A DNA stretch of 38,231 nucleotides from JBCDBD01 sp039184335 (GTDB taxonomy: Bacteria; Bacteroidota; Bacteroidia; Flavobacteriales; Flavobacteriaceae): the NCBI GenBank assembly GCA_039184335.1, contig JBCDBD010000035.1, positions 1 to 38,231 of the forward strand, read 5' to 3'. Below, in pieces: positions 7,856 to 15,584 of the stretch (the stretch's first letter is position 1; each line of letters begins with the position of its first letter). Made by a program: the position numbers and the translations under genes. Under the pieces are notes generated by a model. That model was not told the origin of the DNA, ran no database searches, and saw only the letters and a list, made by a program, of their open reading frames with translations.

Positions 7856-9120
7856 AAAGTATTCAAAAAATACAGGCCGGGGCATTACAGTTCGTTCTTT
7901 TTATAGGGGCGATCATTGCCATCTTACTGTTTTCATTTGTGCTGGTATCTTACTCACACAACCTGTTCCGTAAAAAGACCGATATATTGGTACAGGTCAT
8001 ACAGGCAACAGACTTTGGCCTAACGGCCTCTTTTGCCAAGGGCATGCGATTGGGCGAGACCATGGCCGTACCCTTTTCTGATGACCTCAATATCACAACG
8101 GTTACCCGAAAAAGCTACTGGGGCATTTTAGAGATGCGACACACCAAGGCGACCAAAGAACAACTGGCCTTTGAAAAGTGGGCCTTTGTGGGTACCGCCA
8201 GCAAAGAGGGCCATGCCTTGTACCTACAAGACAACCAACGCCCACTGGTACTGGCCGGAAAGACCAAGATCACGGGCGATGCACATCTTCCTGAACAGGG
8301 GGTCAAAATGGGCAATATCTACGGGCACAGCTATTACGCCCCGCAATTGATCTATGGCGAAGAAAAACGGAGCAGTGCCCAACTGCCCCTTTTTCATCGT
8401 GAGCTTGGGCAACAAATGGAAAAATGGACAAGTCACACAAATGAACCAGAGGGGGAGCCCCTTTTGTATGAAAATGGAATGGTGGCCAAAAATAGTTTTA
8501 AAGCACCGGTAAAGGTGATCAAAGGCTCCCATATCAGCTTAGGGAAAGTCGAACTGTCAGGAAACATTATCGTATGGGCCACAGAAAAAATTGAAGTGGG
8601 GGCGTTCACCAAACTCCACGACATCTTACTTGTTGCTCCTGAGATTGAGATTGCCAACTGGACAAAAGGCAACCTTCAGGCTTTGGCAAGTCGGTCAATT
8701 TCTGTAGGCAAGGGCTGTGAGCTGGCATATCCATCCGTATTGTTGGTGCACCAGAAGAACCAAACCCTTTCAGAAATACCCGAAAACAGCCCCAATATCA
8801 CTATTGATGCGTATGCAACTGTTCGCGGTATGGTCATCTATTGTGGCGATAATGGAGCGGCCAATGTTGTTACGCCCCAAATACATATCAACGGTAACGC
8901 CAAGGTAGTGGGCGAAGTCTTTTGTGCCGGTAATTTAGAATTGAAGGGCCGTGTGAACGGGAGTGTGACCACAGGCGCATTCGTTGCACTTGAAAACGGT
9001 AATGTCTATCAAAACCATTTGTACAACGGTAGCATTGACCGTACGGTATTGCCTGAAGAATATGCAGGCTTGACCTATGGTAACGCCCCGGTAAACCAAG
9101 TGTTGAAATGGCTGTACTAA
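7852..9120 (+). CDS. PilX/pilus-associated-like protein with long beta-helix-type C-terminus
   Basis: The 422-residue protein starts with a short basic leader and a hydrophobic helix (GALQFVLFIGAIIAILLFSFVL, about residues 10-31), as in membrane-anchored pilus-associated proteins. The large exterior part from about residue 220 has repeated short strands of the type ISLGKVELSGNIIVWAT, ITIDAYATVRGMVIYCG and IHINGNAKVVGEVFCAGN, which resemble the stacked turns of bactofilin/polymer-forming or beta-helix domains. It has no obvious enzyme motif. Overlaps with both neighbours (4 and 13 bases) indicate translational coupling. It is probably a structural subunit or tip protein of the pilus-like machine; that role is inferred. 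Confidence 0.6.
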   Translation: MKSIQKIQAGALQFVLFIGAIIAILLFSFVLVSYSHNLFRKKTDILVQVIQATDFGLTASFAKGMRLGETMAVPFSDDLNITTVTRKSYWGILEMRHTKATKEQLAFEKWAFVGTASKEGHALYLQDNQRPLVLAGKTKITGDAHLPEQGVKMGNIYGHSYYAPQLIYGEEKRSSAQLPLFHRELGQQMEKWTSHTNEPEGEPLLYENGMVAKNSFKAPVKVIKGSHISLGKVELSGNIIVWATEKIEVGAFTKLHDILLVAPEIEIANWTKGNLQALASRSISVGKGCELAYPSVLLVHQKNQTLSEIPENSPNITIDAYATVRGMVIYCGDNGAANVVTPQIHINGNAKVVGEVFCAGNLELKGRVNGSVTTGAFVALENGNVYQNHLYNGSIDRTVLPEEYAGLTYGNAPVNQVLKWLY

Positions 9121-9431
9121 AAAAAATAAGGGCATCTACCTTGATGGAGACCTTAGTGGCTACCGTATTGATCGTCGTAGTGTTCATGGGGGCCAGTATG
9201 GTATTGAACCAGTTGTTTGCCTCGAGCATGCATTTCAATGACAACCTCATACGGCAAGAACTGCTGCAATTGCAGTACCAACACGAACATGGACAGTTGC
9301 AGCTTCCTTACCACACCGAATTGGGCCAGTGGACGGTAACTGTAAGTGAAATGGAAGAAAAATGGGCCCTACAGACCTATTTTGAGGCGACCCATCAATC
9401 GGGAGAAAAGAAAATTGTGTTCAAAAAATGA
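9108..9431 (+). CDS. Type IV pilin-like/pseudopilin protein
   Basis: The 107-residue protein has a short basic leader (MAVLKKIRAS) followed by TLMETLVATVLIVVVFMGAS, the class III prepilin pattern with Glu at position +5 of the mature helix and a long hydrophobic N-helix. The remaining 75 residues form a small globular part. The usual Gly before the cleavage site is replaced by Ser, which some prepilin peptidases accept. It overlaps the preceding gene by 13 bases and the next by 4. Predicted to be assembled into a pseudopilus by the GspF platform encoded downstream. Confidence 0.8.
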   Translation: MAVLKKIRASTLMETLVATVLIVVVFMGASMVLNQLFASSMHFNDNLIRQELLQLQYQHEHGQLQLPYHTELGQWTVTVSEMEEKWALQTYFEATHQSGEKKIVFKK

Positions 9432-9895
9432 GGGGAACAATGAAATTGAAGGCTTTTACCTTGAGTGAAATGCTCGTCACCTTAATGATCACGACCATCG
9501 TGGTAGGTATGGCCTTTGCAGTGCTTCATTTGGTGCAACGGCAAATGCACGGCATTGATGGCAACTATGAACGAAATACAGCGTTCAACATACTGCGACA
9601 GGGGCTATGGATCGACTTTAACCAATGCGATGGGGCCTGGTACGACCAAAAGGCAAACCAATTGATTTTTGCCAATGGCCTAAAAGAAACGGTGTACCGT
9701 CTACATGATGGTTTTATTGCCAAGGAAAAGGATACTTTTCGAATCGAGGTGGCCAGCCAACATTTTTTCTTTAAGGGCCTACAGCAACCTTCGGGTGAAA
9801 TAGATGCCCTACGCTTTGCCTTGTCAAAAAAGAACGGTTCTAAAGCGCTTTTTGTATACAAAAAGAATGCAGCAACAAGCTATATAAACGATTAA
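9428..9895 (+). CDS. Type IV pilin-like/pseudopilin protein (GspJ-like)
   Basis: The leader MRGTMKLKA precedes FTLSEMLVTLMITTIVVGMA, a textbook prepilin helix with Glu at mature position 5; Ala rather than Gly sits before the cut site. The protein is 155 residues and the soluble part includes W..F..CDGAWYD and a YRLHDGF stretch, in keeping with minor pseudopilins of the GspJ type. ATG 9428 overlaps the stop of the previous gene (ATGA); the internal Met at 9440 is an alternative start. It ends one base before the gspF-like gene. Confidence 0.8.
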   Translation: MRGTMKLKAFTLSEMLVTLMITTIVVGMAFAVLHLVQRQMHGIDGNYERNTAFNILRQGLWIDFNQCDGAWYDQKANQLIFANGLKETVYRLHDGFIAKEKDTFRIEVASQHFFFKGLQQPSGEIDALRFALSKKNGSKALFVYKKNAATSYIND

Positions 9896-9896
9896 A

Positions 9897-11033
9897 GTGG
9901 GATTTAAACTTGAACAGGCCCTGACCGCCAAAACGGATTCTTCTCAGCAACAAGGTGATATTGAAAGCTTGTTGAAAAGGGATATCGTGCTTTTTGGCAC
10001 CTTTTTCAACAGCAAGAAGAAAGAGGATTTTTATACCGAACTGGCAGTGCTCTTAAAGGCGGGGGTGCACCTAAGGGAAGCCCTGGAACTTTTGGGCAAT
10101 AACCAAAAAAAGGAAAAACTACGGCAATTTTATGCCAGCATGCTCGAAGATCTTGACCTTGGGCATGGTTTTTACGAAATTCTCAGGGCAAGAAAGGAAT
10201 TTACCGAATACGAATACTATTCCGTTCAAATCGGGGAAGAAAGTGGCAACTTGGTGCAGATTGCCGAAGAGTTGGGCAATTTCTATTCACGTAAGAACGA
10301 ACAGCGGCGTAACCTGGTCAATGCCATGACCTATCCATTGATCATTTTGTCCACTGCGCTATTGGTGGTCGTTTTTATGCTTCGGGTGATCGTACCCATG
10401 TTTGAGGATATTTTCAGGCAGAATGGGGTCGACCTACCACAGATCACCAAAGGCATCATTGCGGTATCAAATTTTATCAAAGGTTACGGGTGGGGGATCA
10501 TGGGGCTCTTTGTGGCCTTGATCGTTTTTCGAAGGCCGATCTTTAAGAGAGCGGGCATGAAACGTTTTAGGGACAGGGCATTGTTGAAACTGCCCTACAT
10601 CGGTCATTTTATCAGATCGGTCTATTTGGCACAGTTTACCCAAGCGGTGGCACTGCTCACCGCCTCTAAAGTACCTGTACTGCAGAGCTTGCAGATGGTA
10701 AGGCGCATGATTGGTTTTTACCCTTTGTACGATGCATTGGTTGCCATGGAGAGTGAAATCATAAAAGGGGCCAGTCTTCATGGGAGTATCAAAGACAACC
10801 CCATATTTGACCATAAGATGGCTTCGTTGATCAAGGTCGCTGAAGAAACCAATCAAACCGAATATATCTTTGACAGGCTCAGCCAACAATACCGTCTTGA
10901 GGTACAACAAAAATCAAAAATGCTCACTACGGTGATGGAACCCTTGATCATTGTTGTCATTGGCCTTTTCGTGGGTGTCATCTTAGTGTCCATTTATCTG
11001 CCCATGTTCAAATTGAGCAGTGTGTTGGGGTAG
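9897..11033 (+). CDS. gspF: Type II secretion/type IV pilus inner-membrane platform protein GspF/PilC
   Basis: The 378-residue protein carries two T2SSF repeats. The first (about residues 45-165) has FYTELAVLLKAGVHLREALELL and VQIGEESGNL. The second (about 240-365) has LAQFTQAVALLTASKVPVLQSL and SLIKVAEETNQT. Three membrane segments are visible: about 148-169, 197-213 and 347-371. GspF/PilC anchors the assembly ATPase and organises pilin polymerisation in the inner membrane. GTG 9897, directly after the stop of the pseudopilin gene, is the start used; no better ATG fits the domain. It ends the operon; neither a GspE ATPase nor a GspD secretin gene follows. Confidence 0.9.
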   Translation: MGFKLEQALTAKTDSSQQQGDIESLLKRDIVLFGTFFNSKKKEDFYTELAVLLKAGVHLREALELLGNNQKKEKLRQFYASMLEDLDLGHGFYEILRARKEFTEYEYYSVQIGEESGNLVQIAEELGNFYSRKNEQRRNLVNAMTYPLIILSTALLVVVFMLRVIVPMFEDIFRQNGVDLPQITKGIIAVSNFIKGYGWGIMGLFVALIVFRRPIFKRAGMKRFRDRALLKLPYIGHFIRSVYLAQFTQAVALLTASKVPVLQSLQMVRRMIGFYPLYDALVAMESEIIKGASLHGSIKDNPIFDHKMASLIKVAEETNQTEYIFDRLSQQYRLEVQQKSKMLTTVMEPLIIVVIGLFVGVILVSIYLPMFKLSSVLG

Positions 11034-11270
11034 CGGATATTTTCAAGCATATCGGTAACAGTAGCATTGTAGATAAGCCATGATAAGCGGCTTTGGTCGC
11101 CCATATCGATATATGGCAATACCGATTATCATGAAAAGGAAAGGATGGCCGTATGCCCAAGTATGGTAAACCCCCATCGGGAGCCTGTACCATCGCTGTA
11201 AATTCTTATCGGGAAAAACCGTGAACCATCGATTTCTTGCTAACTAGGGTATGAAATAAGTTGATTGCAC

Positions 11271-11750
11271 ATGCACGGCCTCTTAAAGTACATACTCCCT
11301 AAGTTACATGCTGAACCTGACGGTAATGGGCCGACCCATAGTGCCAAATACCGAAAATCGGGTTTGACGGCGTACCAGGCAGAAGAGATAAAGGGCAAGG
11401 TGAAATTGGCTTTTGAGCAAGACAAGATCTACAGGCAAAATGATATTGGCCTCATGCAGCTCTCTGAATACATTTCACACGATCGTTACAAGGTGTCAGA
11501 GGTGTTGAACTGTTATTTTGCAATGAATTTCTATGCCCTGCTCAACCACTACAGAATAGAAGAGGCAAAAATGCTGCTGCTCTCAAAGCCTTTTATGAGC
11601 GTAAAGTCTGTTATGTATGAAGTTGGGTTCAACAGCAAGAACAGTTTTTATACCGCATTTCGAAAAAATACCGGACTGAGCCCCAATGACTACCGGAGCA
11701 TGTGGGCCTATATGGACCCCGTTCAGGCGTCTTCGCTTCAACTACAGTAA
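11271..11750 (+). CDS. AraC-type helix-turn-helix regulator, DNA-binding part only
   Basis: The 159-residue frame holds a full AraC C-terminal domain: LMQLSEYISHDRYKVSEVLN, FYALLNHYRIEEAKMLL, SVKSVMYEVGFNSKNSFYTAF and TGLSPNDYRS. The lead-in KYRKSGLTAYQAEEIKGKVK is typical of Bacteroidota regulators where this domain follows a seven-helix membrane sensor. Here the sensor part is missing: a TGA lies at 11262-11264 and no membrane frame is visible in 11034-11264. It may be a truncated regulator or a free-standing one. ATG 11271 is used; a TTG lies at 11265. It is upstream of the susC locus in the same direction and may regulate it, but that is inference. Confidence 0.75.
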   Translation: MHGLLKYILPKLHAEPDGNGPTHSAKYRKSGLTAYQAEEIKGKVKLAFEQDKIYRQNDIGLMQLSEYISHDRYKVSEVLNCYFAMNFYALLNHYRIEEAKMLLLSKPFMSVKSVMYEVGFNSKNSFYTAFRKNTGLSPNDYRSMWAYMDPVQASSLQLQ

Positions 11751-11828
11751 ATTTTCTTTCCCTTCCCATTGGGGTCGACGGTCTTTCTATCACCGGGCAG
11801 ATATATTGAAGAAATTCCATAAACATGG

Positions 11829-11859
11829 GTGCCCTTTCATATTGAGGGCATCTTTTTTG
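11829..11859 (+). terminator. Terminator after the AraC-type gene
   Basis: TGCCCT (11830-11835) pairs with AGGGCA (11845-11850), followed by TCTTTTTTG. Placed about 80 bases after the regulator's stop. Confidence 0.6.
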
Positions 11860-12049
11860 TTTTGCTGACGATGCTTGAGATAAGTTGGCCATACGGCATT
11901 GGGTGCAGCCCACCCATATCGTTCCCCCATTTTTGCTATACAGCCCAAGACCAATGCCATTCAAGAATGTCGCTTGCCATAAGGTGAAATACATGTGAAA
12001 CGGCAAAACCACATTTTGGCAACAGCTGACCCATTTTCGTGTTAAAAAG

Positions 12050-12110
12050 GGTACTTCCCGTTGGGATTCACTTTTTTTGAGGTACTTGCCGTTTTAGAAG
12101 TACTTTTTGA
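12050..12110 (+). repeat. Direct repeats of a GGTACTT motif upstream of susC
   Basis: GGTACTTcCCGTT at 12050-12062 and GGTACTTgCCGTT at 12081-12093 differ at one of 13 bases, 31 bases apart, about three helical turns. A weaker third copy, AGTACTT, lies at 12099-12105. This arrangement suggests binding sites for a regulator on one face of the DNA. Confidence 0.5.
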
Positions 12111-12118
12111 ATGTGCAC

Positions 12119-12147
12119 TTACAATTGTTTTGTTAATGCAATTGTAA
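12119..12147 (+). repeat. Inverted repeat TTACAATTG upstream of susC
   Basis: TTACAATTG (12119-12127) and CAATTGTAA (12139-12147) form a perfect 9-base inverted repeat around an 11-base centre, a shape typical of a dimeric regulator's operator. Confidence 0.5.
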
Positions 12148-12149
12148 AG

Positions 12150-12171
12150 GTAAGGCGGTGAGAGGCCTTAC
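12150..12171 (+). repeat. Inverted repeat GTAAGGC upstream of susC
   Basis: GTAAGGC (12150-12156) and GCCTTAC (12165-12171) are perfect inverted arms around 8 bases, three bases after the previous palindrome. It could be a second operator or an RNA hairpin; no T tract follows closely enough for a strong terminator. Confidence 0.45.
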
Positions 12172-12200
12172 TTCTTAATAACAAAAGAATTCCATTAAGT

Positions 12201-12230
12201 TTTGTTTTTCATGTACAGAGGTATTATTTG
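12201..12230 (+). promoter_or_regulatory. Candidate promoter of the susCD locus
   Basis: TTTG at 12201-12204 and TATTATTTG at 12222-12230 approximate the Bacteroidota -33 and -7 boxes with 17 bases between. The -7 box has a 3-base instead of 2-base gap. The ATG is 80 bases on, giving a long leader. Confidence 0.35.
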
Positions 12231-12309
12231 AATTAGCTATCAAACACTTCTTCCGCCTGCCTTTCTCAGTTGCACTAACTCATTCATTTACTAACAAAAC
12301 TTTAACTCT

Positions 12310-15300
12310 ATGAAAGTAAAGAAACTGTTTGGGGCATTTATAGTGGTGTTCTTGTGCTGCGCATCAGTACTGTCCCAAGAAAAAACAATTACAGGGGTGG
12401 TTACCGATGATACCGGTATTCCGCTACCTGGTGTAAACATTGTTGTTGAGGGTACCACCAATGGTACACAGACAGATTTCGACGGTGTTTATGCCATTAG
12501 TGCCAGTGTAGGGCAATCTTTGTTGTTTACCTATATCGGCCAAAAAGATGAGCGAAGGACCATAGGTGCCCAAAATGTCATAAATGTACAGATGCAAGAA
12601 GATGCACAAGCCCTTGAAGAAGTGGTGGTCACGGCCCAAGGTATCGTCAGGGAACGGCGTGCCCTGGGGTATGCGGTGACCACGGTAGAATCTGATGCGG
12701 TCGAATCGAGGCCTGAAGCCGATATCGCTAGGGTACTGAACGGAAAAGTAGCTGGGGTGAACATTACCGCGAACAACGGACTGTCCGGTTCGGGGACAAA
12801 CATTATCATTAGGGGCTATTCTTCTGCGACGCAGTCGAACCAGCCGTTGTTCATTGTCGATGGTATTCCCTTTGATTCCGGTACAAATACGCAGACCAAT
12901 TTTCTCGATGGCAACACCGAATCAAGCAGGTTTTTGGACATTGACCCCAACAATATCGAAAATATAAGTGTGCTTAAAGGGTTGAGTGCCACGGTACTTT
13001 ATGGTAATCGGGGTAGAAATGGGGTTATATTGATCACTACCAAGGGTGCTTCTTCTGGCTCTGCCAAAAGTAAGACCGAAGTGACCGTAAGCCAGTCCGT
13101 TTTTTTTGCGGACGCCATTCTTCCCAATTACCAGAACAATTATGGGGGGGGCTTTCACCAAGGCTTCGGATACTTCTTTAGCAACTGGGGACCCCGGTTT
13201 GACCGAAGCGATGATGATGGAATCTCCAATGCAGGGCAATTTGTAGGGGGGTCAGGGCCTGCCATTTTACAACACCCGTTTAACTTTATAGCCGATCCTA
13301 CCCTAATAGCTGGCTTTGAAGACCTGTTGGACGATCCTTACCCTTACCAACCCTACAACGGCGTGGAAGAGTTCTTCAGAACCGGTAACATTTACAGTAC
13401 CTCGGTAAACATACGTGGCGGTTCAGAAAAGGTGAACTTTAATGCCAACTATGGCCGAACAGAAGATATTGGGGTTACACGGGGAAATCGGGTATTGCGC
13501 AATAATTTCAGCATTGGCGGTAATGCCAGATTGGCGAACAATTTCACCGTATCTGGAGTCTTTAACTTCATTACCACAGATTTCAATTCTCCACCCAATG
13601 CGGTAAGTACCGGTAGTGGGGCCGCTTTTGATGGATCGGCGATTTTCGGCGATGTACTCTATACCCCCCGGAGTGTTGATTTGACCAATTTGCCTTTTCA
13701 GGCGGCAGATGGCCGAAGTCTGTACTACCGTTCAGGCAATGACATACAAAACCCATACTGGACCATAGAAAATGCAAAGACCTCGCAGAACACCGATCGG
13801 TTCTTGGGCAATGCCTCATTGAGCTATCAGTTCAACGACTGGTTGAACCTGACCTATCGATTGGGGTTGGATACCTATACCGAACTCAATTCGTATGGCC
13901 AGAACAAGGGAGGGGTCGACGGACCTGTACTGGGTATTCTCAGAACCACTTCGGTAAGGAACACGATCTGGAACCATGACCTGATATTGAGTGCTGATAA
14001 GGATTTGAGCGAAGATTTGAACCTTAAGGTCACTTTGGGGGCCAATAGCAGAAGGGATACCTATGCCCAAGATGGTATAGAAAGCCAAGGGCAATTGGTG
14101 TTTGGGGTATTGGAGCATTTCAATTTCACCACACCTTCTTCCACCAACTCGTTTTCGGGCCTGAGCCTAAACCAAAATTTCGAGGAAAATTTGGTAGGGG
14201 TCTATTTAGATGCCACGTTGGGGTACAAAGACTTTCTGTATTTGAATGCGGTAGGGCGTAACGATTGGTCATCGACCCTGGAACGTGAGAACAACTCATT
14301 GTTTTATCCTGGGGCAAGTGTTTCGTTCATTCCGACTTCGGCATTTCCTGAATTACAGGGCGATGTGCTCAACTATGCGAAATTGCGGGTCGGGTATGGA
14401 TCTTCAGCAGGTTTTCCTACGCCCTTTAACACCCGAGATGTACTGACCTTGGATTCTCGGGCCTTGGTCGACCTAAATGGCAATGTCATTTCGGGCAACA
14501 CGGTATCTGACGTCTTGGGTAACCGTGACCTGGAACCTGAACGTGTAGAAGAGTTTGAGATCGGTTTGGATACCCGACTCTTTAATAGGCTTAACCTGAA
14601 TGTGAGTGTTTTTCAGAAGACGACATCTGATTTGATTACCCAACAGACCTTGGACAGTTCTACCGGTTTTACCAGCACTTTTGTGAACATTGGTGAGATA
14701 CAGACCAAAGGTATTGAGGTAGACTACGGTGTCGATGTTTTCAAGGGGAGCGGTGATAATTTTGGATTTAACATCTCTGGTAATTTTACGGCCAATGAAA
14801 CCACGGTAACCGATCTGGCAGAAGGGACCAACAATATTCTCTTGACTTTTGCCGTGGCAGGTGAAGCGGCAAACTATGCGGTTGAGAATAGGCCATTTGG
14901 AGTACTGTTGGGATCGACCATTCAACGTGACGAAAATGGAAACAGGGTCGTAGGGAGCAACGGAAGGTATTTGGTCGATAACAATATTACAGAGATCGGT
15001 GATCCCAATCCAGATTGGACCACTACGTGGATACCGACGTTCACCTATAAAAACTTTACACTTTCCGCAAACCTGCAGTACCGTCATGGGGGCGATGTGT
15101 ATTCAGTGACCACGGCGGCATTGATCGGCCGTGGGGTAGTAGATGCCGACAATGCCATAGATCGTGAAGCCAATTATGTGTTGCCGGGTGTTTTCGCCGA
15201 TGGTACCCCGAACAATGTGGCCATCACCTCTACAGAGTTGGGTTTCAATACCTTTTTTGCAGGCAATATCAATGAACTCAACATTTTTGATGGATCTACC

Positions 15301-15546
15301 ATCAGGCTTCAAGAAGCTTCATTGGGGTATTCACTTCCCAAGAAATTGTTGGACAAAACGCCTTTTGGCAGTATGTCACTTACCCTATCGGGTACCAACC
15401 TTTGGTACAAAGCGGTCAACTTTCCTGATAATGTCAAGTATGATACCAATGCATCAAGTACCGGTGTGGGCAATGGTCAGGGAATCGATTTCTTCACAGG
15501 GCCATCTGTGCGAAGATATGGGTTAACCATAAAAGCTACTTTTTAA
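12310..15546 (+). CDS. SusC/RagA-family TonB-dependent outer-membrane transporter
   Basis: 1078 residues. A signal peptide (to about residue 22, ending SVLSQ) is followed by a carboxypeptidase-regulatory-like domain (ITGVVTDDTGIPLPGVNIVV, GTQTDFDGVYAI), the TonB-dependent plug (EEVVVTAQGIVRERRALGYA, VAGVNITANNGLSGSGTNII, IIRGYSS, LFIVDGIPFDS, ISVLKGLSATVLYGNRGRNG) and a long beta barrel ending RYGLTIKATF with the terminal aromatic. These proteins import nutrients such as oligosaccharides or peptides in complex with a SusD lipoprotein, powered by TonB. susD follows after 38 bases. No glycoside hydrolase or sulfatase is near, so the substrate cannot be named. The family call is certain. Confidence 0.97.
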   Translation: MKVKKLFGAFIVVFLCCASVLSQEKTITGVVTDDTGIPLPGVNIVVEGTTNGTQTDFDGVYAISASVGQSLLFTYIGQKDERRTIGAQNVINVQMQEDAQALEEVVVTAQGIVRERRALGYAVTTVESDAVESRPEADIARVLNGKVAGVNITANNGLSGSGTNIIIRGYSSATQSNQPLFIVDGIPFDSGTNTQTNFLDGNTESSRFLDIDPNNIENISVLKGLSATVLYGNRGRNGVILITTKGASSGSAKSKTEVTVSQSVFFADAILPNYQNNYGGGFHQGFGYFFSNWGPRFDRSDDDGISNAGQFVGGSGPAILQHPFNFIADPTLIAGFEDLLDDPYPYQPYNGVEEFFRTGNIYSTSVNIRGGSEKVNFNANYGRTEDIGVTRGNRVLRNNFSIGGNARLANNFTVSGVFNFITTDFNSPPNAVSTGSGAAFDGSAIFGDVLYTPRSVDLTNLPFQAADGRSLYYRSGNDIQNPYWTIENAKTSQNTDRFLGNASLSYQFNDWLNLTYRLGLDTYTELNSYGQNKGGVDGPVLGILRTTSVRNTIWNHDLILSADKDLSEDLNLKVTLGANSRRDTYAQDGIESQGQLVFGVLEHFNFTTPSSTNSFSGLSLNQNFEENLVGVYLDATLGYKDFLYLNAVGRNDWSSTLERENNSLFYPGASVSFIPTSAFPELQGDVLNYAKLRVGYGSSAGFPTPFNTRDVLTLDSRALVDLNGNVISGNTVSDVLGNRDLEPERVEEFEIGLDTRLFNRLNLNVSVFQKTTSDLITQQTLDSSTGFTSTFVNIGEIQTKGIEVDYGVDVFKGSGDNFGFNISGNFTANETTVTDLAEGTNNILLTFAVAGEAANYAVENRPFGVLLGSTIQRDENGNRVVGSNGRYLVDNNITEIGDPNPDWTTTWIPTFTYKNFTLSANLQYRHGGDVYSVTTAALIGRGVVDADNAIDREANYVLPGVFADGTPNNVAITSTELGFNTFFAGNINELNIFDGSTIRLQEASLGYSLPKKLLDKTPFGSMSLTLSGTNLWYKAVNFPDNVKYDTNASSTGVGNGQGIDFFTGPSVRRYGLTIKATF

Positions 15547-15584
15547 AAATTGTGAAGCGGTAAAGAAAATTTAATACACATATT

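Larger units (their letters stand above)
11751..12309 (+). other. 559-base intergenic region before susC
   Basis: No convincing gene on either strand. It holds a terminator (11829-11859), a set of GGTACTT-type direct repeats, two inverted repeats and a promoter candidate, each listed separately. The stretch 11870-12040 shows nothing I can name. Confidence 0.6.

Noticed and set aside
11629..12012. A 127-codon minus-strand frame covering the end of the AraC-type gene and the intergenic region
   Set aside because: It overlaps the conserved AraC C-terminus and crosses a terminator hairpin; no domain or signal is seen.
12150..12171. Reading the GTAAGGC inverted repeat as a terminator
   Set aside because: No T tract follows within the usual distance and there is no gene directly upstream that needs terminating, as a better terminator lies at 11829-11859.
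14473..15087. A 204-codon minus-strand frame inside susC
   Set aside because: Antisense to a certain SusC barrel, without recognisable motifs or a translation start context.
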